Assembly (NCBI GenBank): GCA_027604705.1
Contig: JADHYV010000025.1
Span: forward strand, 124,001-188,000
DNA length: 64,000 bases
Reading direction: 5' to 3'
Source: Allomyces arbusculus
Lineage: Eukaryota > Blastocladiomycota > Blastocladiomycetes > Blastocladiales > Blastocladiaceae
A program made the position numbers and the translations under genes. Position 1 is the stretch's first letter. Each line of letters begins with the position of its first letter. This document shows, piece by piece, positions 11,474-24,871 of this stretch. Below the pieces are notes generated by a model. The model saw only the letters and a list, made by a program, of their open reading frames with translations. It searched no databases and was not told the origin of the DNA.

Positions 11474-11948
11474 ATGAGCGAGGGACTTTGAACTGTGCTG
11501 TGTTGAAGGCTTGGTCTCGATGGAAACGGATGAAATGAATCTTGCTTGTGTCCAAGTCAGACATCCACGTCAAACGCCAACCCGACCACCCGAAACGCCG
11601 GCCCCAACACCACGCTGCCGCGGAGCGCGCCGGCTCGCTCGCCCGGCAGGAATTCGCCCTTGCGACATGCGTGCTCGCGCTGTTCCTCCTTGTGCGACGC
11701 AGTGGGAACCCGTCGGGCACGCCACGGACGGCAGAGTTTCGGGGCCTTCGATGTCCGTTTCCCACCAGCACAGCGTTCGCGCGAGACGCGCCGTGCCCGG
11801 TGCGGGAGACACCCGGGCAAAGCCGTTTGCGGGCGTGCCGATCTTTTGGGCCGTGGCTGCCCGCGACCCGCGCGTGCCAACGGTTCCCGTGCGCCGACGC
11901 CAGGAGAACATTGACGCGACCGACGCGGCGCGCACGACTCGGGCAGGG

Positions 11949-11955
11949 TATAAAA
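11949..11955 (+). promoter_or_regulatory. TATA box of the GAPDH gene
   Basis: TATAAAA sits in a GC-rich setting 103 nt upstream of the GAPDH ATG. A pyrimidine-rich leader (CTTTCTTTCG) and CACCACC lie just before the start codon. This is the arrangement expected for a highly expressed glycolytic gene. Confidence 0.6.
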
Positions 11956-12057
11956 CGCGGGCGCGCCCGCGTCGGGGGCTGCTGCTCCGACCGACCGACC
12001 GACCTTGACGACCGGACGCATCCAATCCTCTTTCTTTCGTTTCACGCATCCACCACC

Positions 12058-13378
<1,321 letters not shown>

Positions 13379-13544
13379 GCAGCCAAGGGTCGCCTGTCGC
13401 ATCGCGGTGCTGCGGGGCCGTGCCGGTCACGGCGGGCGGCGCCGACGGCGCGAATTAGGGTGTCGTGTTGTGGTTCCCTTTTGTGATCGATTCTTGTTGG
13501 TTGGATGGTCTTGCGCGAGATTTGAGTTCCTTCGCGATGAGCAC

Positions 13545-13550
13545 AATAAA
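13545..13550 (+). terminator. Poly(A) signal AATAAA of GAPDH
   Basis: An exact AATAAA hexamer lies 167 nt downstream of the GAPDH stop codon, followed by T-rich sequence. Confidence 0.5.
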
Positions 13551-14998
13551 CGTTTGAAATGCGCACTTCTTTCTCACTGTTTAAGGCTCTCATGTACTCC
13601 TTGGTATTGCCGTTCTCTGAGGTGCGCGGTCCTTGCCCGAAACGACTTGGAACATTTGGCGTGCACCGCTGTTCAGCAGAGCGTGAAAATATACAATAGA
13701 AGATAATGAAAATCGCAAGAAATGTGAAGAGTGTTGGGAACTGACTTGATCGCAAGGCAAGAGCTGTGACCATCACGTCCCTGATCAGGAAGGAAAGAAA
13801 TCTCGAAAGATGGCGCTCAAGTCATCGACCACACCACCACCACGCCCTTTTGGCGTGCGCGCGCAACCCTCGGTGGTGGAGGGCGAGTGGAAGACGCAAC
13901 ATGGGATAGTTAGCAATAAATTAGACATGTTGTTCACTAAACGTTGAACCTTTGGTGTGCCATCACTTGACTCCACCCGCTACGGCCTCTTTCAGGCCGT
14001 CGTTGCGCCCGCCGTGTATAGCCAGCACCGACCAGCTCTTGTCATTGCAACAAATAGAGTTGGCCAGGCGCGTCCTACTTGCACCAGAACGACTCTAGTG
14101 GTGCTTGTGCGTTTCAAGGAGCATCGCTTATGGGCCAGGCGTTACCCGGAATCCAATTATTCCCACCTCTAGTGTGGATCATTCAATGATGGGTGCAAGT
14201 TGACAGGCGAGCAGATTGCCAGTCGCCTATGTTGTGGCAAGGAAATTGTACCTGCTGAACCGCGTTCGCGCAATCTTGTGGTGTTCAGGTTGAATGTGGG
14301 TGTGCACGTTAAGTGCACAATGAGTGTGTGGGCGTGTGCTTGCCTGCTGCATTGCTAAGTGCATGGTGATACACGTGTGGTGCCCTTTTTGTTTCCCCCT
14401 TTCTTTTGTCTCTCTTTGATTGACACCCCACCTCCCTCGTACCCAATTATTGATCGAGACAACTCTCTGCTTCTTACTCTTTTCTCATGTGCCGCGATTC
14501 GTGGGTTCCATGGGCCGCTGCGACCAGGGCGGTCCTCACTGAGCAACCGTTGGCGATGGATCAAGTGCCCCAGCAGGGTTGCTGGGTGCACTTACTGATA
14601 TTTTTCGTGTTATATTTTTTTTTTATGTGGCTAGGTTGGACGCTGAGACAGCTTGACATCTTGCGCGGAATTTGTCCATGTTCTTAAAGGTTGCTCGTTC
14701 GAACATATACCGCTGTTCAGCTGTGTGACCTTGATCTTGTGGGCTTGATCTTTCGCGGCTCGCCACGCTCTCTGACCGCCGCCACCAAACGCCTTCCTTC
14801 TCCCTTTTCTCTCCTCCCGCACGCACCGACATAATAATCCTTCTCTCCCGCCGTATCCCTGCCGCGCCCAGCACCAGCAACTTGCGGCTTTCTCGCTCAG
14901 GCTTCAGCATCTTACACAAGCTCGCGCTCGTCGTGCTTGTTCTCACGCTGTACTCGTCAACTCTGCACTCCTCGGCATTCCCACACTGTTAAAACGAG
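13551..14998. other. Intergenic region without a supportable gene
   Basis: About 1.45 kb of lower-GC sequence, with TG/GT-rich text near 14,280-14,380 and a T-rich run near 14,610. Only short frames without family motifs occur. The right end should hold the promoter and leader of the mevalonate kinase gene. Confidence 0.5.
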
Positions 14999-16732
14999 AT
15001 GGGCGCCGTCCCGACCCGTTCCCCGACTCACGAGCCTGCAGCAAATGAAGCCATGACGAACACAACCACGACAGCAACGCCTTTACCGCCGCTCCTCGCG
15101 GCCGCGCGCGGCGACGCCAGGATCGTGCCCGTCCTCGCGTCGGCGCCTGGCAAAGCCATCTTGTTTGGAGAGCACGCAGTCGTCTACGGCAAGGTGTGCG
15201 CGCACGCTCTGATCTGGCCATTCTCCAAGGCGCGAAAGCTTACACCACCCTTCCACAGACCGCTATTGCGACCGCCGTCGACCTGCGCTCCTACGTCCTG
15301 CTCTACCCGGCCCCAACGTCGCGCGGCGCCGTGACCATCGTCTTTCCGGACATCCATTTCCGCGTCGCTGTCCCGCTCGAGTCCCTCAAGCCGTTCACGC
15401 GCGCGCCGTCCCCGACGTCGGCCCCGCGAGACCTCGACCTGGACCGGCGTGCGGCACTAACGGCGATCATCACGGCGCGGTGCCGGGACGTCTTGCCGAC
15501 GCAACTCGCCGCGGCGCTCGCCGTCCTGCACTTACTGCTGGAACTGTGCGGGGACACGGTCCCGCCGTTCACGTTGGTCCTGCGCAGCGAGATTCCCGTT
15601 GGGTCTGGCCTTGGGAGTTCGGCGAGTTTGAGTGTTGCGCTGGCGGTCGCGATGCTGGCCGGGTTCGGGGTCGTCGGGTTTGGTGAGATGGAGGAGGAGG
15701 TCGGGAGCGCGAAGCGCAAGCGGGCGCGGACGACGAGTGGGGAGGTGGCCAAGGACGACAAGAAGGAGGCGATGCTCACGACCGTCAACGCGTGGGGGTT
15801 TGCGTCGGAAAAAGTCATTCACGGGAACCCGTCGGGCGTCGACAACACGGTCGTCACGTACGGCGGGTCGCTTGCGTACACAAAGGGCGCCGGGATGGTA
15901 CCGCTGACAGGGTACGCTACGCTGCGCCCTATCCTCTTGGCTCCGCATGCGTCCCTGACGCACCCCTGCCCAATCTAGCTGCGCGGCATTCGAGTTCCTC
16001 TTGACCAACACGCTCGTTGAGAAAAACACCAAGATCCAAGTCGACAAGGTGCGCCGCCGGCGCGACCTGCTGCCGACCGTCATCGACCCGGTCCTCGACG
16101 CCATGCACCACCTGGCCACGACCGCGCAGTCCCTCCTGACTGCCGACTCCGCCGACCTCTCGCCGCTCATTCACGTGAATCAAACTCTTCTCGCTGCACT
16201 TGACGCGTCGCATCCGGCTATTGAACAAGTCGTCGCCCTCACGGCTGCGCACGGCTTACCGTCGAAACTGACGGGTGCCGGTGGCGGGGGGTGCGTCATG
16301 ACGTACGTCCCGCCCGGGACTGAGTCGGGGACGGTGGAGACGACGATGGCCGAATTGCGTGCCGCTGGGTTCGATACGTTCAAGACGCAGGTCGGCGGGA
16401 TGGGGGTCGCCCTACACCAGGCGGCGGCGGACGCGCCGGTGGCAAGGGTCGGGGAGAAGCGCGCGCGCGACGACGAAACGGAGGAGGTCAAGGACTGGGA
16501 CGCGTGGATGGCGCGGTTTGAAAAGGTGCCTGCGAATGAGTTGCGGGAGATGGTCGGCACGCCGAGCGGTGCGGGGACGCCGGTGTTGCTCTCGCCCCCG
16601 TCGCCGTCACGGGTCGGCGAGAAAGAGGTGGAGAGTGTTGTGAAACCGGTGGAGAAAGCAGAGGTCGTGGCAAAGAAGAGTGTTGCGAAGGCGGCGCCAG
16701 CGCGGCCGCGCAGGAGTCAGCGGCACAAGTAG
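14999..16732 (+). CDS. ERG12: Mevalonate kinase (sterol/isoprenoid pathway)
   Basis: The enzyme phosphorylates mevalonate with ATP and belongs to the GHMP kinases. Three exons (14999-15193, 15259-15911, 15979-16732) encode 533 residues; the introns are 65 and 67 nt. The motif PGKAILFGEHAVVYGK is followed across intron 1 by TAIATAVDLR, the normal family order. The ATP-binding loop is IPVGSGLGSSASLSVAL. NPSGVDNTVVTYGG supplies the substrate side with its Asp, and KLTGAGGGGC is GHMP motif 3. A roughly 50-residue N-terminal extension and a roughly 95-residue C-terminal extension (charged, ending in a Lys/Arg/Ala-rich tail) make it longer than the usual 400-450 residues. The insert KRKRARTTSG between motifs is also unusual and could be a nuclear localisation signal. 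Confidence 0.95.
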
Positions 16733-16907
16733 TCGCTGAAGCAGTCATGCGGCACCGCCGCGTGGATGCGAATTGACTTGATGTATATATTAAAACATGC
16801 TGAAAAAGCTCCTGGAGTCACGGGCAGATTATGCCTGCATCCCTTGAGGCTACAAGCCTCGAGGTCATGCGCGCGAGGAAAACAAATGGTCTGGACCCAA
16901 CATGTAA

Positions 16908-16989
16908 CGACAACGACAGGATTCGAACCTGTGCAGGCAGAGCCTAATTGATTTCTAGTCAATCTCCTTAACCACTCGGACACGTTGTC
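16908..16989 (-). tRNA. tRNA-Ser (anticodon AGA)
   Basis: An 82-nt class II tRNA. The 5' acceptor strand GACAACG pairs with CGTTGTC. The anticodon stem ATTGA/TCAAT encloses loop CTAGAAA with anticodon AGA, which reads UCU. The extra-long variable arm (AGGCTCTGCCT) is typical of tRNA-Ser. The T-arm is CAGGTTCGAATCCTG and the discriminator base is G, as in eukaryotic tRNA-Ser. No intron is visible. Confidence 0.95.
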
Positions 16990-17706
16990 ATTTCTCAGCC
17001 AGATGACGGCTGTTGAGTCCGGAAAAATCGTAACTATATAAGTACCTAAGTGCAGCTGTGTCTGTGCAACCGCTTACAGTTAATGAGAGTCGTGGCTTGT
17101 CCTAAGGTTGGCTCAAAGTCGACGAGTGCCTGGCTTGGGCCTCATTTCGCTTCATTTCTCCTCGTGTCCACCAACGCTCAGCCGAAATGATTGCGCACTT
17201 CCTCCACCGTTGCCCCTGCCCGCGCGCCCGCACCCGCCTCGACGCCGCCATCCATGACTTGCGCGGCGCCTGCGTGAAGAGGTTACGCACCAGTTGACGA
17301 CGACGATGACCCACGGTCACCCATCGAAGCCGCGCTCGCCATCTCCAAATGGGACTCTTCTCCCGCTGCGAACGACCGGCACCACTTTCGTTCAACCTTT
17401 TGCGACATCTCGCACGCTTACTTGCTTCGCTACCAACTCCGCTCCGCTCTTCACCCCTCTTCGCGCGCGCATACGAGCAACATTCACGCGGCGCGCCCTG
17501 CCACTGCGTCTAAATCGGGGCCCAAATCGTAATCTACGACGACGACGCCGCTGCATTGTTCACGACTCGACGGCGCCGCCGCCGCCGACCTGGTTCATGG
17601 TTCTTTGATCGGGCAGCAGCCGACGGCAGTGCTTCATGGTGGACGAAGGCTCGCTCTCTCAAAGTCCATTGCTGCTTGCTGCCGTCGCTGCCGCCGGCGC
17701 TGCACG
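16990..17706. other. Intergenic region upstream of the small membrane-protein gene
   Basis: About 0.7 kb. A frame at about 17,293-17,527 (+) has protein-like composition but no start codon and no clear splice partner. An ATG at 17187 opens a 36-codon frame just before it. I cannot join them with a normal-sized intron, so they are left as possible leader ORFs. Confidence 0.35.
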
Positions 17707-18835
17707 ATGCCGACGACCGCGGCTCGACCATTACTTGCCCTGCTGCTCCTGCTCGTCGTTTTGGCTGCCGCGGCCTCGCTCGCACCGGACAGCGCCGTCC
17801 TCGGTGCGCCGGTTGACAGTACCATGGCGGCCGCCGCTTCGTCAACGTCCCTGCCGAGGAAGGCCACAGCGCCGGTTGACGTTGACCGACGTGTACGTTT
17901 GCTTGTTGATAGTGCCCCCAATTGCAGACCGCGAACAAGCGGGGTTGCTACATGTCGGTTTTGGTCAGCGGTGACATCGTTGCTGACTCTTTTTCATGAT
18001 ACTCCTCCAGATCGATGAGCTATCCCCGCCCGTGCCATCCGAGCGGCCGCACCACGACAGAGCTTGGCTCCGCGCCAGCGACCTTGACGGCTGGGACCAC
18101 CCGGTCGACAGCGAGGTGCCGATGCCCATGATCCCGCAGGGGCCACGACGTGCGTCCCCATCGCAGCCGTCTTCCCCGCGCTCGCCGTCCGACGCGGCAC
18201 CTTACGTCCCGCCGCAGGGTAACACGACCTCGACTCGGCCCGCCTCGACCCCTGGCCCATCGCCATTTGCGGTTGCTGCTGCCGCCACCCCTGCGGCGCG
18301 CGACGTGCCCACCCCAACGCCAACGCTCTCCCCTGCCGACGAATCGATGCGCGGCGCCGAATCGAGCCGCACGTCGGCGATCCCATCCGAGACCCCTGCG
18401 CCGAACCCGCTGTTCGCGATGGACATTCGCGCCGTGACCGCGTGGTCGTCGGCAGCAACCGTTGGCGCGGCCCTCGGCGCGACACTGCTGCTCGTCATCA
18501 TGAAGCGGTATGGGTGGGATGGCGTGCACGGCCAGTGGACCACACCAGCGCCCGCCGCTCCAGAACTCCCGCCACCACCACCGCTCGCGCGGCGCGAATC
18601 CGTGGCGAGCACGTATTACTCGCCGATGGTAGGAGTCGGGTCGCTTGAGGCGGCGACGCCGCCAATCGATTTGACGGTGCCCGTCTTGCCGGCACCGCCA
18701 CCCGCAGCAACGACGAATGTGGACCGCGCGCCACGGCTGTTCCGGTCGTGGGCGGCGTACCGGCTCAGCGATATGCCTGATTACGACGACGATGGGTCGG
18801 TCGAGTCGCTCGGTCGCGAGTTTCGTGTGTGGTGA
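17707..18835 (+). CDS. Small type I membrane protein with Ser/Pro-rich ectodomain, unknown function
   Basis: Two exons, 17707-17892 and 18011-18835, give 336 residues; the 118-nt intron has donor GTACGT and acceptor CCAG. The protein starts with a classic signal peptide (M-P-T-T-A-A-R followed by PLLALLLLLVVLAAAA). The ectodomain of about 170 residues is rich in Pro, Ser, Thr and Ala, and so is likely O-glycosylated. One transmembrane helix near residues 205-230 (ATVGAALGATLLLVIMKRYG) is followed by a cytosolic tail with Pro-rich text, RRESVASTYY and an acidic YDDDGSVESLG end. The layout suits a cell-surface sensor or adhesion stalk (as in fungal Wsc/Mid2-type sensors), but no cysteine-rich or named domain is present. 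Confidence 0.75.
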
Positions 18836-20409
18836 GCCGATTTGCGTGCTGCGTGCGGCAGGGCCGTGTTTATCCTATATGTACAGGCGAGCGGTGGGCG
18901 TGCTCGCAGGAGGAGGAGGTGTCTTGATGGCTGGCCCCTCGTTGCTTTTGGTTTGTTTTTCGTCTCTGTCGCAATCCGTCTGTGCTTTGCTCTCCTCTTC
19001 GCCCAATTTTGCTCGCTCTTTTGTTTCCACTTCATCTACCCATTCCCGCTCATCTGTGCGCTTTGTTCTAGACTCGTGGACTGTGATCCAGTGCGGACGC
19101 TGTCCAAATTTTGCAGAGTTGATATTTATGTTCGAAACAATGTTTATTTGTGTGTGAAACTTGCGAAGCTGCTCCGATCTCGCTTCGCACACGTCGTCTC
19201 GATTGGTCTTGGCATCGCACGAAGGTTTCAATGGCAGTTGCGACACCACCTCGAGCACCGATGCGCTCCGCTCACCCAACAACAACAAAGGAAGTCAATT
19301 TCAGCACTTTACATTTAAGCAGATGGAAACGCAGGCAGTGTGGATGCCTGATCACGTCGCCCAAGAGCTGGTCAGCACGACATTGGAGACAGCTTTGTCG
19401 TTTCCAGTCCATTGCACCCTCCACCAACCACGTCGACCGTGTTCTTGCTAGCGGATTTGATGATAACATGTATTACTTCTCACAAGGTATCAGCGGTAAT
19501 GGCATGTCCACAGCGAGGCTCGGAATCATACCCGGAAGTATTGCGAGCGAGGTGTCGGCCGCCTGCTTGTGCGCGATCTGCTTTCTGTTTCGAATCACAA
19601 CATCGTCGTTGTCCCCGTATGACTGGCTGACATAATGTCCACCAAGAAAAAGCGGCTGCAGGCTATGAACGAGCTGCATGAGCTGGCTAGTGGCAACGAT
19701 ATTCTGGAAACGGGTGCCAAGTCAGCCGGATCAATTCAATTTGAAGAGTGTGAGTCCCGGCCGTCGTGCTCAAGGTTGCGCTGCTGGGGCACTCTCGAGT
19801 GCTCACGTTTACGTTCTGACGCGATGTTCGACCCGTGACCCGAGGGCACGGGAAGAGGAGGGGGGGGGGGGGGGGCGTGCTGAACGTGCGTGTCAGACGA
19901 CGGCTCGCGTCGAGACCTCGTCGCCAGGCCTCTCCTGGTCCATGGCGTCGTCTCTGGACGCTCAGGGGCGCGGGCCTACGACACCATGTGCAATGTTCAT
20001 GGCTTTGATGTTTTGCGAGTACATTTTGTGAAGAGTTGGCTAATCGTTTGGTAATCGACCTGTGCGAGTGCTGCCCCCATCGGGTTCTGTTCCATGAATC
20101 AAAGCACATGGTCTGGATTGCACGTCTTCCGTTTGTGAAGGTGAATAGGGAGCTGTAGCGGGACACTGTCTTCGACCAGGACCTAATATGCTAGAGAATG
20201 CAAGCGAAAGCTAAAGAAATAGCGACGAGATTTTCGCAACACAAAAGAAAAGAGAAAAAACAGGACCAAAAACGTACACTGGAACGACAACCAAACAAAG
20301 AAGATCAAAAGGCGAGCACGTCCAAATGCTGGCGCAGCGCCAGCGCAACACTAATCCCCAATCCCTGAGCCTCTACTGAAACCGCAAACCACCCTTCCCC
20401 AGCGACGCC
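18836..20409. other. Intergenic region between convergent genes; contains a G16 run
   Basis: About 1.6 kb of mixed composition. A 16-base G homopolymer lies at 19860-19875. Short frames exist on both strands (for example plus 19635-19838, starting M-S-T-K-K-K-R-L-Q, and minus 19679-19473), but none has a recognised motif or clear continuation. The right end is A-rich and is probably the 3' UTR of TIM44. Confidence 0.4.
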
Positions 20410-21931
20410 TTACCACGTCGCGCCGCCCGAATGCTTGGCCTGGTCAACGACAGTCCACCCGCGGGTGATCGGGTTCGTGTTCCCTTCCTGGATCGTCATG
20501 ACCAGCACGTACGTGCACCGCAGAATCACGTCCGGCTTGCCGAGCCGCACTTCCTTGGAAACGCGGTCACGGTAGAGAATCACCTCTTGCGTGTGGAAAG
20601 ACAAGACGAGCACTGGAATGTTGTTCTCGAGCACCTTGGCCGACGTCACGTCGACTCCCTTGAGCTCAATCAGCTTCGAGTCCGAAACGAGTCCTTGCTT
20701 GACAATCTCGTCGTGGCCCGCCGTCAGCACCTTGACTGACCCTTCGCTGCACCATTGGCTCAGCGTGTCCTTGTCGCCAGCCAACCACGCCTCGAGCAGT
20801 TCCGGCAAAATGAACTCGCGCGCCTCTTTCAAGAACCCGTCGAGCGTGAATTTCGGGTCGAGCTGCTTGAAGAGGGTCAATGCCTTGGCCGTCTCGGTCT
20901 CCTCAAATACGCCGCCTAAATAAACATCAACCATCCAGTCAGTACCCTGGGTTGCACGCGCGGCGGGTGGAGAAAGTGAAGCAGCAGCAGCGCACCAAAA
21001 CGGTCCTGGAAACTCTCGACAAAGTAGCGTCCCCACGACACAACAAGGTTATCACTCTCGGCAATCGTCTTTTGAGCCGACAGCAGGTTCTGCATGACCG
21101 GGCTCGTTTCCTTGAACTTGTCCCACGACCGCTTCCACTTGGGACCCTCGTGCATGACCATGCCAAGCGCCTCCTCGTTGGCCGTGATCTTGGACTTGAG
21201 CTCGTACTCGAGCTGCCGCTGCCGCTTGAGCAGTTCGCGGTACCGCTTCGACGTGATGCCGCCATACCGGCTCGACGAGTCCTGGATCGCCTTGGCCAGG
21301 TCCTCGGTCACCTGCTTGTAGGCTTCACTGTCGGTGATGGGCTTGACGGCCGTGCTCGCCTGGAGAAAAAGAGGCAGTGCGGGCGACGATCAATTTGCGC
21401 CATCGGCATGCGGCAAGCTGCGCAGACCAAAGGCAAAACCAAACGTACCGCTTGACCAACGACATTTGCCGTCGTCTTGATCGTCGTCGTCGCGGCCTTG
21501 GCAATCGGCGTTTCCGCGACCACCTCGACCGCGTCCTTGACGGTCTCCCCCACCTTCTTCGCGACCTCGCCCGTCTTACGCAGCGCCTCGGACGTGACTC
21601 CCACGCTCTCCTTCGAAATTTCCATGGCCTTCTTGAGCGAGTCGGACTCGGCAATCTTGGACGCGCCGGCACTCAGCTGCTTGACGTTCTCCTTGAGCTC
21701 CTTGTTCTCCTGCACTTGCCGCTTGACACTGTCGACAAACCCGCGGAAAAAGGCTTGCCCGGGGCCGACTTGCTCGCCGCCGCCGCTGTTGTCCGAGTTC
21801 CATCGCCGCTGCGCCGCCGTCGTGGCGGCAGCAGCGGCAGAGGGGCGCCGACGCGCAAGGGCCGCGGCGGCGGCGGGGCGCGTCGATGGTGCGGAGGAGG
21901 AGGCCGCGGATTGGAGGGTGCGACGGAGCAT
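20410..21931 (-). CDS. TIM44: Tim44, mitochondrial inner-membrane import motor subunit
   Basis: Tim44 tethers mtHsp70 to the TIM23 channel on the matrix face and drives preprotein import. Three exons (21931-21449, 21359-20996, 20915-20410) encode 450 residues; the introns are 89 and 80 nt. The N-terminus is an Arg/Ala/Ser presequence without acidic residues (M-L-R-R-T-L-Q-S-A-A). The middle is a charged helical Hsp70-binding region (KRQVQENKELKENVKQL, then KKVGETVKDAV). The C-terminal Tim44-like lipid-binding domain starts at DRFGGVFEETETAKAL and runs to the end (TRGWTVVDQAKHSGGATW). Length and order match the fungal family. It is head-to-head with ACL4, with 690 bp between the start codons. 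Confidence 0.95.
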
Positions 21932-22621
21932 GGTGGTGGTCGGGTCGAGTCCGGTCGTGGTACAAGATCGAAGCTAGGCGGCCCGTGCAACGCAGCGGGT
22001 CAGCGAGACGGCGGAAACGGCGGGACTGGAGCGCACAAAGGCCGTGGAGATCCCATACACGAGCGAATACGGCGCGATTGGTTGTGTGGCTCGAGGAACG
22101 GGCGGTTGTTGTTGGTACTTTTGGGCGTGGCCACGGCGAGCAAGTGCTGGTCGTCAAGATTGCAGCAGGTTGCGGCAGGCGGCGGGCTGTTTGTCGGTCG
22201 GGAACACGGTCGTGTGGATTGGGTGCCGGGCAGATCGCGCTCGTTGACGTTGGCAAAAATGGGGCAAATGGCAGCGTGGAGAGCGTGGTGGTGGTCGGAG
22301 CAGCCGAGCGGCCAACAGTCGAGTGATCGCAACCGCTCGTTGATCAAATCATCTTTTCGCGTTCAACAAATTGCGCCGTATTTGTTCACGTGTTGACTGC
22401 ATTCTGCCTCGTTCTGCGGGCGATGAGCGCATAGCAACGCTATGTATGATACAGCGTGACATGGGACGCACTTTCTTGCTGCTCGCGCTGAACGAATGGC
22501 AGCTCGCGATCACGACGACCACAGCAGCAGAGGCCAACGTTCACGGCCACGGAACGGTGGAGAGTGGGCATTCATCGCCTGCAAATACGCCGCCAAATCA
22601 GCTTGGATCAAGCAATCGACC
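21932..22621. promoter_or_regulatory. Bidirectional promoter region, TIM44 / ACL4
   Basis: This 690-bp gap separates the two start codons of divergently transcribed genes. No TATA box is evident. No supportable gene lies inside; open frames here are GC-driven. Confidence 0.4.
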
Positions 22622-23970
22622 ATGGGCAAAGCCAAGCGCGTCGGCGGCAAGCGCGTCGCCAGCAAATTGTTGCGCTCCTCTTCATCAACCTCCGCGGCAC
22701 CAGCACCACCACCTCCATCTGACCCGGAAACCGCACTCCCGCTTGCCACAACTCTCGTTGAGCGTGGCGAACTGGCCGAAGCCCTGCAACTCGCGCAGCA
22801 CGTGCTAAGCAGCCACCCAACTCATCTGACGACGCTCGAGCTCGCTGGCACCTTGCTGCTCGATCTCGGCAAGCCCGTCGAAGCCAAATCCGTGTTCGAT
22901 CGCTATGTCGCTGTCGACCAGAACAACGCGTCGGTCCTGCTCTACCTCGCGCAACTGAGCGCCGCCAAGGACGCTGTCTCATGGTATCAGCGTGCGGGAC
23001 AAGTGCTCGAGGCCAAGCTCGCTGCGGCGGGCGGCGACGTGGCCGAGCTCAAGGAGAAAATCTCTGAGGCGCTGTGCGGCATTGCAGAGATTTACCTCAC
23101 CGACCTCTGGTACCGATTTCTGGCTGGAAAATGGGGATGAGGACGCGGTGAAGTACCGATCATTGATCCCCGCCAACTCCGTAGTTTCGAGCCGGAAGCG
23201 GCCGAAACGTGCTTGACCGTCCTGCACCGCGCGATCCAAGTGGACCCGAGCAACCCGGACCCTTACCTGACATTGGCCTCGGTGCAAATCTCCAACTCGC
23301 AGCCACTCGACGCCAAGAGCACTCTGCAATCGTCGCTCGCGCAATGGCTGCAACCGTTCATGGCCTACCTGTCGATGCTCTCCGACCCGGAAAAGATGAT
23401 GGAGCTCGAACGCACGAATGCCGTGCCAGACCCGCCGCGGCTGCCGTCATTTGACGCGCGACTCAATGCCGTGCGCCTCTGCCTCGAACTCGGGCTCTAT
23501 GGCCGCGCGCTCGATGTTTTGGGCGTGTGCATGCAGGAGTTTGACGAGTCGGTCGAGGCCTGGTACCTGTTTGGCTGGACCTACTTTTTGGTCGGGACGG
23601 CGAGCGCCGAGACCAAGCCCATGACTGAGGTCGCTGGGATCGAGGTCGCCGTGGAGTTGCCCGAGGACGAGGTCATGGACGCGCGCAGCTCGCGCGACGA
23701 GTGGTGGAGCGATGCGATCGAGTGCTTGCAGCGTGCCAAGGCGGTACGGAGCGTTTTCTTTCTGGGTGGAGAGATTTCGGACTGACATTCTGTTGCGACT
23801 TGTAGCTCTATGAGCGGCAGAACTACGACGACTTGCCGCTGCTCCAGCATGTCGAGGAGCTGCTGGCCGAAATGGCGGCCAAGGGCGACTTTGCGTCGGC
23901 CGACGGCGCCGGCGAGGACGACGACGACGCTGAAGACGATGACGGCGAGTGGGAGGACATGGAGTTGTGA
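22622..23970 (+). CDS. ACL4: Acl4-like TPR protein, dedicated assembly chaperone of ribosomal protein L4
   Basis: In yeast, Acl4 captures nascent Rpl4 and escorts it to the nucleus for 60S assembly. Three exons (22622-23109, 23185-23743, 23806-23970) encode 403 residues; the introns are 75 and 62 nt. The start M-G-K-A-K-R-V-G-G-K is basic. TPR-type helix pairs follow: LPLATTLVERGELAEALQLA, then AGTLLLDLGKPVEAKSVFDR, then AIQVDPSNPDPYLTLASVQI and LGLYGRALDVLGVCMQEF. The family motif EIYLTDLC is restored across intron 1. The C-terminal tail is strongly acidic (EDDDDAEDDDGEWEDME), as in the family. A generic TPR chaperone is the alternative, but the whole layout fits Acl4. Confidence 0.85.
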
Positions 23971-24871
23971 TTTGAACAGGGCGTGTCTTTTGTATTTTTG
24001 TATTTTGTCGACAAAAAGGCATCAGAAGAGCACATTTTTGGGATTTCATGACATGCTGCTCTTCAAATCTTCTGGCTGCAAAACGCACGTGGGACTGACA
24101 TCAGGGCGCGCCCTCTCCGCCACACAAAGCAGCAGCAACGTGCGCGCGACGCGACCATAGTCCATCTCCATTTGCCCCACCCGCTGCTCCAACCAACCAA
24201 CAATTATCATCACTTTCCTCCACCCCTTTTGGCCACGACTGCGACGCCGTACTCCCTGCAGCGGACCCGCGGCCAGAAGAACGCACCAGCACCCAGCGAC
24301 CACTCATCCCGCTGCCGGCCAACCCGGCGGAGCCAGCCAGCTCAGCTTCTCTCCGGACCTGGATTTTTGCGGCTTGCAAGCGAACCAACCCGACCACCCG
24401 ACGCCCGGATAAGCGCCGGATCCCGTATTTCTTCGCAACCCCGACGTCAGTGCGCGTTGTGCGCACTTTGTGACCGGCCGACGCTATTCTTGTTTGGCCG
24501 TTGACTTGGCTCGAGCAAACGCTCGCAAGGTGAATAACTCTTGAACCGCCCCCGCCCCCCGCGCTTCCTCTCGCAGCTGGACCCAGCATCGACTATTTGA
24601 TACCCATTGCGGCGACATTGACGAGACGCGCTCGCCTGCGCTCTTGTTGACCAACGACGGAAACTAACGGGAACCTCGCTTGGACTTGACCGACCCTCGT
24701 GGCGACTTCTACGACGGTTTTGTCCTGCTCCGTTGCCTTGCTGCAGCTGCAGAAAAGTTGAAGACGCACTTGTCGGCACCTGGCGTACTCCAGGCCTACG
24801 ACGATTGACGCCGCGCGCACCGACTCTGCGAGCGCGTCCAACCACTACCACCCCTTTTCGTCGCGCTCACG
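23971..24871. other. Intergenic region between ACL4 and the acyltransferase gene
   Basis: About 0.9 kb between two tandem plus-strand genes. It should hold the ACL4 3' UTR and the promoter and leader of the next gene. Frames on both strands are mutually overlapping and motif-free. I see no RNA gene or repeat. Confidence 0.5.

Noticed and set aside
14690-14725. Possible second tRNA around GTTCGAAC
   Set aside because: The T-loop-like word lacks pairing stems and a matching acceptor strand.
19860-19875. G16 homopolymer as a functional element
   Set aside because: A single homopolymer without flanking G-tracts gives no regular quadruplex pattern and its length may be a sequencing artefact.
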